Positions 9,981-19,642 of a DNA stretch of 30,100 bases are shown here, one piece after another. This stretch comes from Glomus cerebriforme. Its lineage: Eukaryota > Glomeromycota > Glomeromycetes > Glomerales > Glomeraceae. The notes under the pieces were generated by a model. That model saw only the letters and a list, made by a program, of their open reading frames with translations. It did no database searches and had not been told where the DNA came from. The translations under genes and the position numbers were made by a program. Numbering within the stretch: the first letter of the stretch is position 1; the number at the start of each line of letters is the position of its first letter. The stretch covers positions 16,750 through 46,849 of the forward strand of contig QKYT01000242.1 in NCBI GenBank assembly GCA_003550305.1. Direction: 5' to 3'.

Positions 9981-10345
9981 TGCATTCCTACTAGCATATA
10001 GCCATTATGTTTTGCATTAGATACTTGATGTTAGTTTGCAGGAATGTTTTTGAATCATGTGTGTTCAAGACCTCTTTTTGAATACTAGTATCCAGGATGT
10101 ATTATGCATTCTTACTAGCATATGGCCAGTACGTCCTGCATTAGATGCTTAGTGCTAGTTTGCAAGAATATTCTTAAATCATGTGTGTTCAAAACTTCTC
10201 CCTGGATGCTAGTATTCAGGATATGTATACCTACTAGTGTATGGCCATTATGTCTTGTATTAGATGTATAGAAGCAGTTTACAGGTATGTCCTTGAATCA
10301 TATGTGTTCAAGGTCTTATTCTATACGCTATTTTCCAGTATACCA
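9981..10345. repeat. Minisatellite, three diverged ~120-bp units with internal hairpin
   Basis: Units start at 9981 (TGCATTCCTACTAGCATA), 10105 (TGCATTCTTACTAGCATA) and 10224 (TGTATACCTACTAGTGTA), giving periods of 124 and 119 bp. Each unit carries a CATTCCT..ACTAGCA block near its start and an inverted counterpart (TGCTAGTTTGCAGGAATG-like) about 45 bp further on. It then has GAATCATGTGTGTTCAA and, near its end, a CTAGTATCCAGGATRT-like block. The units could therefore form hairpins. No coding potential was seen. Confidence 0.85.
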
Positions 10346-11083
10346 TTAACTTGCTATGCTTCTTTTGTTAAACAAGTCTGTCTTTTTGATTACTTACCTT
10401 AGATAAAGTAACCGCCCATATATTGTTTTTAGGAATAACTATTTAGATATTCTATATTTCTAATGTAATATACACATTTTTAAAAAATTAAAGAATAAAT
10501 GTAGGCAAAATTTTATTGATATAGCAAATAAAAAAATGCTAGAGAAGCAAGTGAAATATATGATGCTATCAAAGAGGAAGGGAGTACATAGATCTTAGGC
10601 CATTTAATGCGAGTTCTATTATCAAATTATTTCTTTGCCCTCTCACATATCTGTAGTAAATATAGCTATTATTTCTCTAATTATTCTCAATCCCATCTAT
10701 ACTAAATTTTTGAAATAAATAATCCCACCCATATCTATATATATCGATATTACTCTCACCTATATGCACTATGTAAAAGATTGTTCTCCACAAGAGAACT
10801 TTCCTGAGATTAAGTAATTTTAAAACTATAGCATGAACCAGGAATTAGCAACTAAGATAAAAATAAGCAAAGCAATATTACCAATTCACTCTTACTATTA
10901 TAACTTATTTTTACAACAATTAATTCACTTCACCTCATATTTAAGAAATTTGTTGCTTAATGTGTTATAATAAAGATATTTCAATTTTTTTTATCATTTA
11001 AAGTGATACTGTGTCAAACATCAAGAATTCAGCATGTGTATTCATTAATACAACAATTATGAGACACGTGGAGTTAATTAATA
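10346..11083. other. Intergenic stretch, nothing recognised
   Basis: Of mixed composition, less AT-rich than its surroundings between 10540 and 10830, but with no frame that carries a recognisable motif on either strand. Confidence 0.5.
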
Positions 11084-11091
11084 TTTCACTG

Positions 11092-11554
11092 TAGGGATTG
11101 GAATCGATTCTACTAAAATCGATTTAATCAAAAATCAAATCGAATCTATTTGATTTGATTAATCAAATTTAAAATTGAATCTCTTAAAATTGTTTTTTTG
11201 TTCAGTTTTTTCATTATAATATTGTAGAAATGCTTTTTAGTATTTAATAAATATTAAAATTTATTCATGTAATAACTAAATACTATATTAACAAAGCATT
11301 AAAAAAAATTAATTAAAATTGATCGATGTTGATCAGCACTGATCAACATCAGCATAAATTGGATTTTTAGCTAAAATAAATTCAAAATTTTAGAAATTTT
11401 TACATTTATGCAAATTTATTACATGTAGAATTGATTTAAAATAACTAAAATTTAAAAATTAAAATTTTGAAATTTTGAGATTTGAGAAATGATTAATCAA
11501 TTCTAAAATTGATTCTAAAGATTTGATTTTTGATTGAATTGATTCCAATCCCTA
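11092..11554. mobile_element. hAT-like MITE with perfect 8-bp TSD
   Basis: Termini are TAGGGATTGGAATCGATTC (left) and TAGGGATTGGAATCAATTC (reverse complement of right), 18 of 19 matching. The 8-mer TTTCACTG is present directly before (11084-11091) and directly after (11555-11562). Inside the ends are AATCAAAAATCAAATC-type inverted repeats. The centre has a perfect palindrome, GATGTTGATCAG / CTGATCAACATC, at 11325-11350 with a 2-bp spacer. The length is 463 bp and it has no coding capacity. The TAGGG ends and 8-bp TSD point to mobilisation by a hAT transposase. Confidence 0.9.
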
Positions 11555-11562
11555 TTTCACTG

Positions 11563-12265
11563 TGTCTATTATATGTGTGATGATAGCCAAAAATTTTCTT
11601 GGCAAAAATCAAAATGCTAATATATAACAAGAAGAATAATATCACTAATATGTCTGTTTATTTTGAAATATTTATAGAGACAAAAAATTGATTAACATTG
11701 TGATGACATGTTTCAAGAAGTTAGCTGAGCAATAAATCAACTTACTTTATTATTACTTTGCAGAAAATATGAGTTCATTTGATTGTTAATATCAATGATT
11801 TTAATAATAGTAAGCTTAATTAGTTTGAATTTTTTTGTTTTACTTGCACAAGGTAAATAAAAGAATTTACTATAATTCACAGAATCAATTTTGGAATATG
11901 CTTTTGAGAAAAATTATGTTAATATGAATACATCACAAAAATCTAATCAATGGCTTTTTAATTTAACAATAAAAGAATTTAAGACTATTCATAATCCATA
12001 TGTAAAGATCATCAAGAGGCTATATATAATTTTAAGAATATGTGAGAAAGTTTGAGAATAAATTATTTTGCACAATTACTTGTTTCTGTAATACATGTAA
12101 TAATTACTATAATATTACTGTACATTTATTTATCAAACTATAATAAACTTGATCGAAAAAATAATAATATAAACTTGTTTTACATAATTCCATAACCCAC
12201 TCTATGCAAAAAAAAATTACAAAATATCTGATAAATTTGCACCATTGCTTTATTGATCAAATTAT
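11563..12265. other. Intergenic stretch with a possible small coding remnant
   Basis: A plus-strand reading at about 11890-12054 gives ILEYAFEKNYVNMNTSQKSN then QWLFNLTIKEFKTIHNPYVK and ends in ICEKV*. Its composition is protein-like, but it is short and unrecognised. The rest is AT-rich with no supported feature. Confidence 0.3.
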
Positions 12266-13620
12266 TTAAGGACATTCACATTGCTTAAAAATTTCTTTCA
12301 CAACCTTCTTACACCTTTTGCAATACAAATATAAGTGATATTTGCATTCTTCACAAATCTTACAGCCATGTTTCCATCCCTAAATATATACCATTTTTTA
12401 AAATAGTTCTGACTCTCCCTTGATCTGTCAATCTGTGAGAGAATATATAAGTTTATAAGTAAAAATGCAATTAAATATGATATAACTTTACTGCATAATT
12501 AATTTTCTTATTAATCACATTGAAACATATGATCTATATTTCATTTCTAATTATCATATCTATTACATATTAAAAAACTTTTTTTGGTTATAAAGTAGTA
12601 CAATAGTTATACCATTATATGTAAAACGTATATTTATAAGTAAAAATGTATTTAAAAATTTGAAAATTGCCTTATTTAATATGTTTATGCACAATATGCA
12701 TAGTTTTGGCTAAGTTTAAATTTTGAAGTAGATTGAACTATACATACCATACATACCATACATGATGTCATTATATATACCATAAAATATATACAGCATT
12801 AATCATATACTACATGTTTGCTATATACTCTATTACAAATGTTTCTATATAATGATTTTATCTTATTTATACCTCCTTGACAGAGAATGGCAACTTTATA
12901 GAAATTGTATTCCCTAATATTACTATTTCTTGTAATTAAAAAATATTTCATCTCAATAAAATATGATTCTTCATGCTTACCTTTTTTAATAATTTGACAA
13001 ACAACTATATCTGATTTTTTCTCTGAATTCATCCATAAGTTATATAAAGTTTTTTAGATGATGAGCTTTGACAGTTTGACCATTTGACCTTATTATAACG
13101 TAAAGACAAAGGAGCGATTAGTAAATTAATACTACTAAAAATTTTAAAAAAATACATATTTGCTTATTATATGACCTTATAGTCTTGAAACGTTTTCTTA
13201 AACATATTATGAACGTACTCATGCATTACCATATCCTCATTATTTTCTTTTTGTGATTTATAAAAATGCATTCTTTCATAGCTGTAAAGAAAGATTAAAT
13301 TGAAAGTTATTAGTAGAAATAGTAAAAAGATTAGGTAAAGGTTAAAATAAAGAATCATTACAATAACTTGTATAATTTTGAACAATCTTCTTTTTTTATC
13401 TAAATATAACATTTCTTTATAGTACTTTTCTCAAGTTTCATAAAACTTGAAATAGAATTCATTGATATTATTTATGATCTATTTTGATGTGAAAAATATG
13501 AAATTATTGAAATCTATATAACATTAGGTGATTCAGCTCCAATTATCTTTTCGTATTCATCTATAATATCACAAAAGAAATTGGGTGGATTCAACTAGCT
13601 TTGCTGATGAACTGAGACAT
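12266..13620 (-). pseudogene. Decayed multi-exon orphan gene with C-terminal Cys cluster
   Basis: Minus-strand blocks in order. About 13620-13520 gives NPPNFFCDIIDEYEKIIGAE then SPNVI. About 13450-13380 gives NEFYFKFYET*EKYYKEMLYL then DKKRRLFKIIQ. An intron-like segment ends in TTTCTTTACAG near 13284, followed by YERMHFYKSQKENNED ... HEYVHNMFKKTFQDYKVI. 13032-12799 gives MNSEKKSDIVVCQIIKKGKH ... KVAILCQGGINKIKSLYRNI ... YSKHVVYD. A terminal exon (12379-12266, after TATTTAG) gives GCKICEECKYHLYLYCKRCK ... CECP*, with C-x2-C-x2-C and C-x2-C spacing typical of a small zinc-binding module. Stops between blocks and a missing stretch indicate decay, though undetected introns could explain some gaps. 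I do not know its function; I believe related multicopy proteins exist in this fungal group. Confidence 0.45.
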
Positions 13621-13887
13621 ACCAGTTGTATTCATTTATAAAAATAAATATAATGGCCATTTCATCTTTAATAAATCAATAAGTATGATATGATAAAGTA
13701 ATTTGTAATTTAAAAATTTTGTTATGTTCTGATTTAATCATTGATCTGACTAAGCTATACTTATAAGATTACTTCACAATCTAAAAAAAAATTAGAAAAT
13801 TCCACTGCCTTCCAATCTATCAATATTTGTTATTTGATACTGATGAAAGGCATTTGAAATATTATATTATTTAATAAACTACTAAAA

Positions 13888-14367
13888 TAAGGGGACGTCT
13901 AAAGCTGTATTCAATCACGTAACTCAAAAAAAATCATTTTTTTTAAATAAAACTTTTTTCAAACTATATAACTTTTCAGAATACATATAATAAGTGTATT
14001 TTGACTTACTTTGCAAGTTTAATTAGTGTTGTTAAATGACACTGAAATAACATTGAAATAACATCAAATGATATTAAATAACATCAATTTTACTATATAT
14101 AAGAAATGACAAATATCATTTGTAAAATAGGCAAATGACATAGTAATTTAATAACATTGACTATTTAATTAGAATGCTTAATAAGGTTTAGAATGCCATT
14201 TTTTATTTATTTAACTTTTTTTATATTTGCTAAAATTTATTTATCTATTTTTGGATATGATCAGCAAAGATCGTTTATTCATATGTAAAGTCAAAAACAC
14301 TATTCAAAATCAATTTTTTCAACTTAAATAATCTTGCAGAGCAAACATAATTTTAGATACCCCCTTA
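13888..14367. mobile_element. Probable non-autonomous TIR element
   Basis: The left edge reads TAAGGGGACGTCTAAAGC and the reverse complement of the right edge reads TAAGGGGGTATCTAAAAT, a short imperfect inverted repeat. The interior has no gene but contains a cluster of AATAACATTGA / AATAACATCAA direct repeats (14044-14095). The target duplication is ambiguous because both edges end in TA. Confidence 0.45.
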
Positions 14368-14652
14368 AAACAAGTAAAATAAATACAATATTTAATACAT
14401 AAAAGTTTCTTTAAAATAGATGTGATTCAATAAAGTCAGAATGGTGAACTTGCATTCTTTTGTAAAATATGATTACAGATTTCCTGTTGTGTATCAAGAT
14501 ATATATCACATAATACATTATTGACAATGATATCCTCATCATATATATTGATCAAAGTCTCTTTTTTTTTCATTTGAAGTCTTTAAGGAAAAAAAAAATA
14601 CAAAAATGAAATGAAATATTATATATTCATTACTCAAAGAACATAATAATAT

Positions 14653-15480
14653 CTACAATTCTGTTTCAATTGGATTGTAGACCATTTTTTCTTTTTGTTT
14701 TACATCTTTAACAATTTTATTAGTCTCATTAGTAGTCAAAACAGATTGTCTTTTTTTTGGATTTCTCTTATCAGAATTAGTATCATCTGAGAATTTATAT
14801 TTCAAGATTTGATTTGATGCATAATAAAAGTTAGTATAAACTAAATTAATGTAGCAAGAAAAATGTAGAAACTTACATTTTCTTGATATTTTCTTTTTTT
14901 TGATACATCTCTCTCTAATCCAGCAAAAAAGATTTTACTATTAGTAATCCCACTTACATTCTCATGGTTAGTCTCAATGTGAACTAATGATATACACTTT
15001 TTATGATTATGCTCTTTTTTGCCTTCTGATGGTCAGGCCAAGTACTCTAGTATAGAAGAATTGAAAATTAATACATCTGATTTTATCCTATTCCATTAGG
15101 TCAACAAGAAGTCTTGAACATTAGATAACAGAAACAAAAATTTTGCCCATGCCTCAGCACTGATTTTGTAACTCAACAAAAAGTCTTAAATGGTAAAGAA
15201 ATGAGAAGATTTCCTACTATGCTACTTATTTCCACCATATTTTCAACAAAAAAGCTAAGATGTTTACTTGTCTTCTTATACTGATCAAGTAGTGCACGTG
15301 CTTTTTCTCACTTTATTTTTTGCATTTAATAATGTTTTTAAGTGATTTTACATATATGTCTATCTTCTTTCTGAAATGTTGTTCTTCACACTCTGTCAAG
15401 AAGTCAAGGATTCCCATTTCACATATTTTTGATTAAAGTATTCGTGAATTTCACCCATTGTTTTGAAAGCAAGTTTTGCA
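14653..15480 (-). pseudogene. Decayed orphan ORF with basic C-terminal tail
   Basis: Minus-strand text from about 15480: AKLAFKTMGEIHEYFNQKYV then KWESL. Near 15165-15050: KISAEAWAKFLFLLSNVQDF then WNRIKSDVLIFNSSILEYLA. About 15030-14880: SEGKKEHNHKKCISLVHIET, NHENVSGITNSKIFFAGLER and DVSKKRKYQEN, then a GTAAGTTT donor at about 14878. After an intron of about 90 bp comes DDTNSDKRNPKKRQSVLTTN ... MVYNPIETEL, ending at TAG 14653-14655. The middle is interrupted by stops. The tail is Lys-rich, possibly nuclear. The family is unknown to me, though the AEAW motif resembles other orphan families of these fungi. Confidence 0.4.
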
Positions 15481-15768
15481 AAAAATTGGTATGTAGAAGA
15501 AAAAGAAAAATCATAACGTAATATGGAAATATTTATACTGCTTGTGACGTCACTTACAGCAACAATCATGTGATGTGGCTGCCTTACGACCTATTCTATC
15601 AGCATATTTAAAAGAGCTCCATAGAGGTTTAACCATCCTTGCAAGTGTATAAGCAGTTTATAATGATTTATAGTGATTTTATTGATTTATAGCTGATTTA
15701 GCAAGATTATACCCTACTAAATTCAAATTCATTTTTATTCGATTACAAGCAGACCAGGAATTTATATA
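15481..15768. other. Intergenic stretch with a TGACGTCA palindrome
   Basis: No gene was seen. A perfect CRE-type octamer TGACGTCA is at 15545-15552, and GATTTATAG-type direct repeats are at about 15660-15700. No promoter activity can be claimed from this. Confidence 0.4.
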
Positions 15769-16104
15769 GGGTCCTGACATGATTCGGCCCCATCCATTCA
15801 CTTCGTTATGTCTGATAGTAAGTTATCAGATATGTGATTGATCACTATAAACTTTATTGTTAGTCTTCACCTTGAAAAATTTTATTTTGAGAGGGCGGAT
15901 CTATAGTTGCTCCATATTTAGTGTCAATTGATCGACCATCACTGTGATTGGTCAAAAATTAGGTTTATGGTATAGACGCGCGCATATGATAACTATACTG
16001 TGGAAGGATTCTCCATTTCGCGTGACATTGAGGTTCACAGCACTGACAGCAGTATCATGTGTTTTATGACGTAGCTAAATTAGCGCTAAATCGGGTCATG
16101 ACCC
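15769..16104. mobile_element. Possible short TIR element truncating the adjacent ORF
   Basis: The left edge GGGTCCTGACATGATTC and the reverse complement of the right edge GGGTCATGACCCGATTT match at 13 of 17 positions. The right edge contains the perfect 14-bp palindrome CGGGTCATGACCCG (16092-16105). The stretch has a higher GC content and different words from its surroundings. The minus-strand coiled-coil frame (16096-16293) ends inside this terminal repeat. The flanking 8-mers do not match, so the boundaries are uncertain. Confidence 0.4.
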
Positions 16105-16560
16105 GTGATATATGATCACGCTTTTTGCGATACTTTTTATTTCATTTTGCAACTGCTTCTCTTCCAATTTCACGACTCTTTCTCTAAGCTCAGCATTTCT
16201 TGATTCAAGCTCAGCTTTCTCGAACTCGAGCTCAGTTATCTTAGCCATAAGTCTGGCATTTTCTTCTCTAGTCAAGTCAAACTCGGTCGGCAATAATTTT
16301 TCCGATATCGTACATTCATTCTCTACTGATATAAATTTGTCCGGGAACTTCAGGAGATCCTTCCAGGAATTCGGACTGGATTTTCAGAATATGATTGCAA
16401 CACCTCAACAAGTGGGATCCTGGGTTCTTTGATATTATCGCAATCAAATAATATTTTTCACTGCCTTGACTATCGATTATCCAGTGGCCTTCCAGATACC
16501 AATGTTCTTTTTTACATATAGGACAGATTTGCGTATCATAGATACAATAACAACTAGTGC
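16096..16560 (-). pseudogene. Frameshifted orphan gene: zinc-knuckle-like + coiled coil
   Basis: Minus-strand blocks occur in three frames, each coherent. About 16560-16460: CYCIYDTQICPICKKEHWYL then EGHWIIDSQGSEKYYL (CPxCxxEH, a half zinc ribbon). Then, shifted, CDNIKEPRIPLVEVLQSYSE then NPVRIP (about 16445-16370). Shifted again, SPNSWKDLLKFPDKFISVEN then ECTISEKLL, joining the coiled coil PTEFDLTREENARLMAKITE ... AELRERVVKLEEKQLQNEIK, whose heptads are clear. The stop is at 16096-16098, and the last residues (IIYHGS) come from the neighbouring terminal repeat. Two frameshifts plus truncation make it a pseudogene. Coiled coils of the AELxxRVxKLE type are very common in Rhizophagus orphan proteins, which is remembered knowledge. 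Confidence 0.55.
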
Positions 16561-16960
16561 GAAGTTCTAGACAAAAAGTAGTTAAATATTCGAATATTTA
16601 ATAAGTTAATGTTGCCGAAAAAAACCACGTGCACGTCCTTTTTACCACTTTTTCAAATGGTTAGTTTTTATAGCATATTGCTCTTATAATCGCAAAATTG
16701 TCTCTATTTTCGATATTACTGTAATCGATACAACATCCCCGATATGCAAACGGCGTAGAATACTTAAACATAAAATTTAAGTATATTAAATATGGCAAGT
16801 TTAAATATATTTTCAATATTTGTTAAAGCAAATATATTTGATGATTACAAGAATAAAAAAACAATAACTATCTAGTCTAATATGATTATTATAAACATAA
16901 CGAAATTTAAAAATCCTATATTAATGATGCTTTTTTTGGTTCTTATTCTTGCCTTTTTTC

Positions 16961-18057
16961 TTACTTTTTTTCTTGTGGGTGAGAATTGCATTCTTCTGGC
17001 GAATCCAAATCTAAAAGAAAAGAAATTAGTTATATTAAGACAAAGAACAAGCAAAATATACGTAAATACCAGATAGCTCNCACACAGTTCNGTCTAATAA
17101 GANGCCCCATGGTACTGGATTCTCTGGTTTCTCTGATATTGCATTGAAAAAATTCCCNAAAAACCATAATATATTAGTCATGGCGTCCCATCTGAATACA
17201 CGTTCGTAGCAGTCCAGAAAAAGTAAGTCACAGTAACAACTCCCAATAATAATTATATGATTGAAACCGCATTGTGCAATATCCATTATGTCACGATAAA
17301 TATAATCTTTTTGAAGATCACCGCTTCGTATCTCTATATTAAGAGATTTTGCAATACGACAACGGTCTGGTTCATTCTTGATCATTTCGACTACCAAGGT
17401 CGGATTATTGCCAGATGAGTCGAATCTATTATCGTACGACAAAGGGGACATGGAAGCTTCAATTCTCCATTTTGGCGTACTGTCCGGGAGTACAAAGTAG
17501 CACGGTGTTTTCGGGTAGTCTTCTTTCCATGAAGCACCTCTCAGGGTACCGACTCTGAACAATGGCCCCAGGATTGTGAGTAATTTTTCAATTTTTTCTC
17601 GCTTTTTACATTTAAATACATGGGTTTCATCATTTTTAGTCTCTCTTTCGCTGCTAGTTCGTTCGTTTTGTACATCTCTGTGCTCTCTTCTCTCGTTTTT
17701 CCGGTCTTTCCACGAATTGATACCCCGAAAAAGTAATTCCTGACGCTCCTCTTCCGAACGGAGAATGTGAGATTTACCGCGATTGGGGGAGTTTCCTCCT
17801 TCCAATTCCCCATTTCCAGTAATTTTCCCACAAGGACCAACTGCATTTTCTCCAAATATGCGACCTGGTTTTCGAATTTCTTCATTGAAGGATTTGCCTT
17901 GTAATTGCATTTCACTTTTGGAGGTCGACTTATGCTGTACGTTCAAAGAAGGGCTGTTAAATCCTGCACAGTGATGATATGAATCGAACGACCAGATGGT
18001 AGGGTCACCATCTTGCCTTCGTGGCCATAAGGCATTACAATTCCATTCAGCCTGCAT
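16961..18057 (-). CDS. Orphan protein of unknown function, two exons seen, four ambiguous bases
   Basis: The main exon runs from 18057 (ATG) to 17070. A 59-bp intron (17011-17069, GTATTT...CTTTTAG) joins in frame to a last exon (17010-16961) encoding DLDSPEECNSHPQEKK and a TAA, giving about 345 aa. Without splicing the frame would end at 17035 with unrelated text. TTTTATGCAG lies directly before GCTGAATGG (18051), so the true start may be in a further upstream exon. The N-terminal half is charged and basic (REHRDVQNERTSSERETKND; KCKKREKIEKLL). The C-terminal half looks globular (LTILGPLFRVGTLRGASW; NPTLVVEMIKNEPDRCRIA; DIMDIAQCGFNHIIIIG; CYERVFRWDAMTNILWF). No known domain is recognised. Single Ns at 17080, 17091, 17104 and 17158 fall inside codons without breaking the frame. 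It probably belongs to a multicopy family in this fungal group. Confidence 0.65.
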
Positions 18058-18176
18058 AAAATAATGTTTTGCTAAATCACGAATTATATATACCCTTTCT
18101 TCTAGCCTTCAGAATTCAAGAATTCTTTTTATTATTTCCGAAGACAGCCCACGATAAATTAAACTACAGTCAGAAC

Positions 18177-18311
18177 GACTATGCGATATAACGAATTTCA
18201 CGATAAACGATTTTTTAAAATTTTGTCTTTGTGAACATATATAAAAATCGTTATATCAGACAGCGGATTTTTTCAATGAACCGGAGGGTTTGTTATATTG
18301 AGTTCTGACTG
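18177..18311. mobile_element. Short pogo-like MITE remnant
   Basis: It starts with CAGTCAGAAC and ends with its exact inverted copy GTTCTGACTG. Next to these ends lie GATATAACGAA and AACAAACCC/TATATTGAG words resembling Tigger/pogo termini (CAGT..AACTCGATATAACG). A TA is present at the left edge only. The length is 135 bp with no coding capacity. Confidence 0.55.
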
Positions 18312-18374
18312 TCCCATTTACTTTTTTTTCATGACCTGTAAGGATCTATGAAATCCGTTACGATCTTTCTCATC

Positions 18375-18645
18375 TAGTGTTACGATCCGGATGAATCCGT
18401 GATCCGTCAATCCGATTCATAATGATCCGGATATCCGAAATGGATCCACGGATTCATCCGGATGTAGGATGTGAATGTATTGGATTTCAGATGTTCAATC
18501 CGGTTTTTTTTCAAAATTTTTTTTTTTTATTTTTTTTTTTTAAATTTCGTCATCCGTCCGTAATTCATCCGGATGATCCGGACGGAATTCGAATCGGATG
18601 AATCCGCGGATTGACGGATTGACGGATTAACGGATCGTAACACTA
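18375..18645. mobile_element. Foldback element packed with ATCCG/CGGAT words
   Basis: The terminal inverted repeat is TAGTGTTACGATCCG on the left and the same 15 bases as reverse complement on the right, a perfect match. Both arms are built of many copies of ATCCG and its complement CGGAT in both orientations (GATCCGGATGAATCCG..., ...GGATTGACGGATTAACGG), around an A/T-rich centre (18500-18545). TA at both edges could be the target duplication. No coding capacity. Confidence 0.75.
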
Positions 18646-18849
18646 AAAAATAGGCAATATAGCAAATATAAAAATCATTTATCAGAATGATATTATACCA
18701 CAATTTTTAACTGTCTTAGACTCCCTTTAACATTAAAGACACATCAGATTTTATAATATTAAATGTTAAATATTCAAAATCCAAAGACTAAAAAAGAAAA
18801 GGAGTTCAATTGCTATTTGAACTGAACTGGTAAAGCCAATTCCAAATAT

Positions 18850-19167
18850 TTTGTGCTAGTATAAATCATTGGGAGTTCATATGGGAAAATGTCACTGAAA
18901 CATATAATTACTTTGTGACTCGAGGTTTAGCGGTAAGAATTATTCAAGATTATATTAATTGAAAGTCAAGAAAGTTAAAAAAGCAGAAATATACATCCCA
19001 GAAGTGGACGATTATCCATTTTCAAAAAGAAAAAAGTTAAATACATCTACGATGATGTCGCCAATTTCTGCGATTTCACAGATGAAATGACCAAAATAGA
19101 ACTGAATCAGAGAATGGTTGAATACTTTTTACGAGAGATATATATCTCATCTTTACCATATAGCTAA
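18850..19167 (+). pseudogene. Exon-like fragments of an unknown gene
   Basis: The plus strand at about 18850-18932 reads FCASINHWEFIWENVTETYN then YFVTRGLA, followed directly by a GTAAGAATT donor-like sequence (18933). From 18965 it reads VKKVKKAEIYIPEVDDYPFS then KRKKLNTSTMMSPISAISQM. A one-base shift then gives EMTKIELNQRMVEYFLREIY then ISSLPYS and TAA at 19165-19167. The text is protein-like and the frameshift suggests decay. The family is unknown to me. Confidence 0.4.
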
Positions 19168-19642
19168 CAGTTTTATTATATTTTATTGTTATTACTTTTT
19201 TTTTCTTTTTTTTCTGTATTTCTTAAAAGAACTCAGAAATAAATTGTAATATGTGTGTCAGAATAATAAAAAACTTTGCGATTTGAATTTTCTTTTATAG
19301 AAACTGGCGTATTCAAATAACTAATGGGTTCTAAAAAGAATAGAAACAAAAGCATGTGCGTGCGATTCATTACTGTATGTAAAAGGGTTCGCTTGTGATA
19401 AATCACATGTAATGATGCAATCCAATCAATCTAAATTTTGCATTAAAATTAAAGAAAAATTACGTTGTAATAAATAACTATTTACCGAGTTTATAGTATC
19501 GTTTTGAACTTATCTATCTTCAACTCAATTTGATATAATGATATAATGAAATACTGTGTGACAATGTACTGTACCTTAAAAAACCGGCATATTTCTGGAC
19601 TGATAAACTGCTCTGGGACTGAGTGTACATTTTTTTTTTACA
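19168..19642. promoter_or_regulatory. Upstream region of the hydrolase gene
   Basis: 475 bp without coding potential directly before the hydrolase start codon. A TTTTTTTTT tract (19631-19639) sits just before ACAATG. No convincing TATA box or transcription-factor site can be singled out in such AT-rich DNA. Confidence 0.35.

Noticed and set aside
9981..10345. CRISPR-like array
   Set aside because: The repeated units are about 120 bp and adjacent, without conserved short repeats separated by unique spacers; the host is eukaryotic.
13167..13412. 81-codon minus-strand frame with a hydrophobic segment that looks like a membrane helix
   Set aside because: The hydrophobic part is most likely an intron (ends in TTTCTTTACAG near 13284) between two coding blocks, not a transmembrane protein.
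15545..15552. TGACGTCA as a functional CRE promoter site
   Set aside because: A single octamer with no intact gene nearby; the adjacent ORF is decayed.
16112..16432. 106-codon Ser/Leu-rich plus-strand frame
   Set aside because: Antisense to a clear coiled coil with heptads on the minus strand.
16872..17076. Two small overlapping frames, one hydrophobic (plus) and one basic (minus)
   Set aside because: They cover the last intron and last exon of the minus-strand orphan gene in wrong frames.
17541..17915. 124-codon minus-strand frame
   Set aside because: Alternative frame inside the larger 16961-18057 coding exon, which has the more protein-like text and a matching splice junction.
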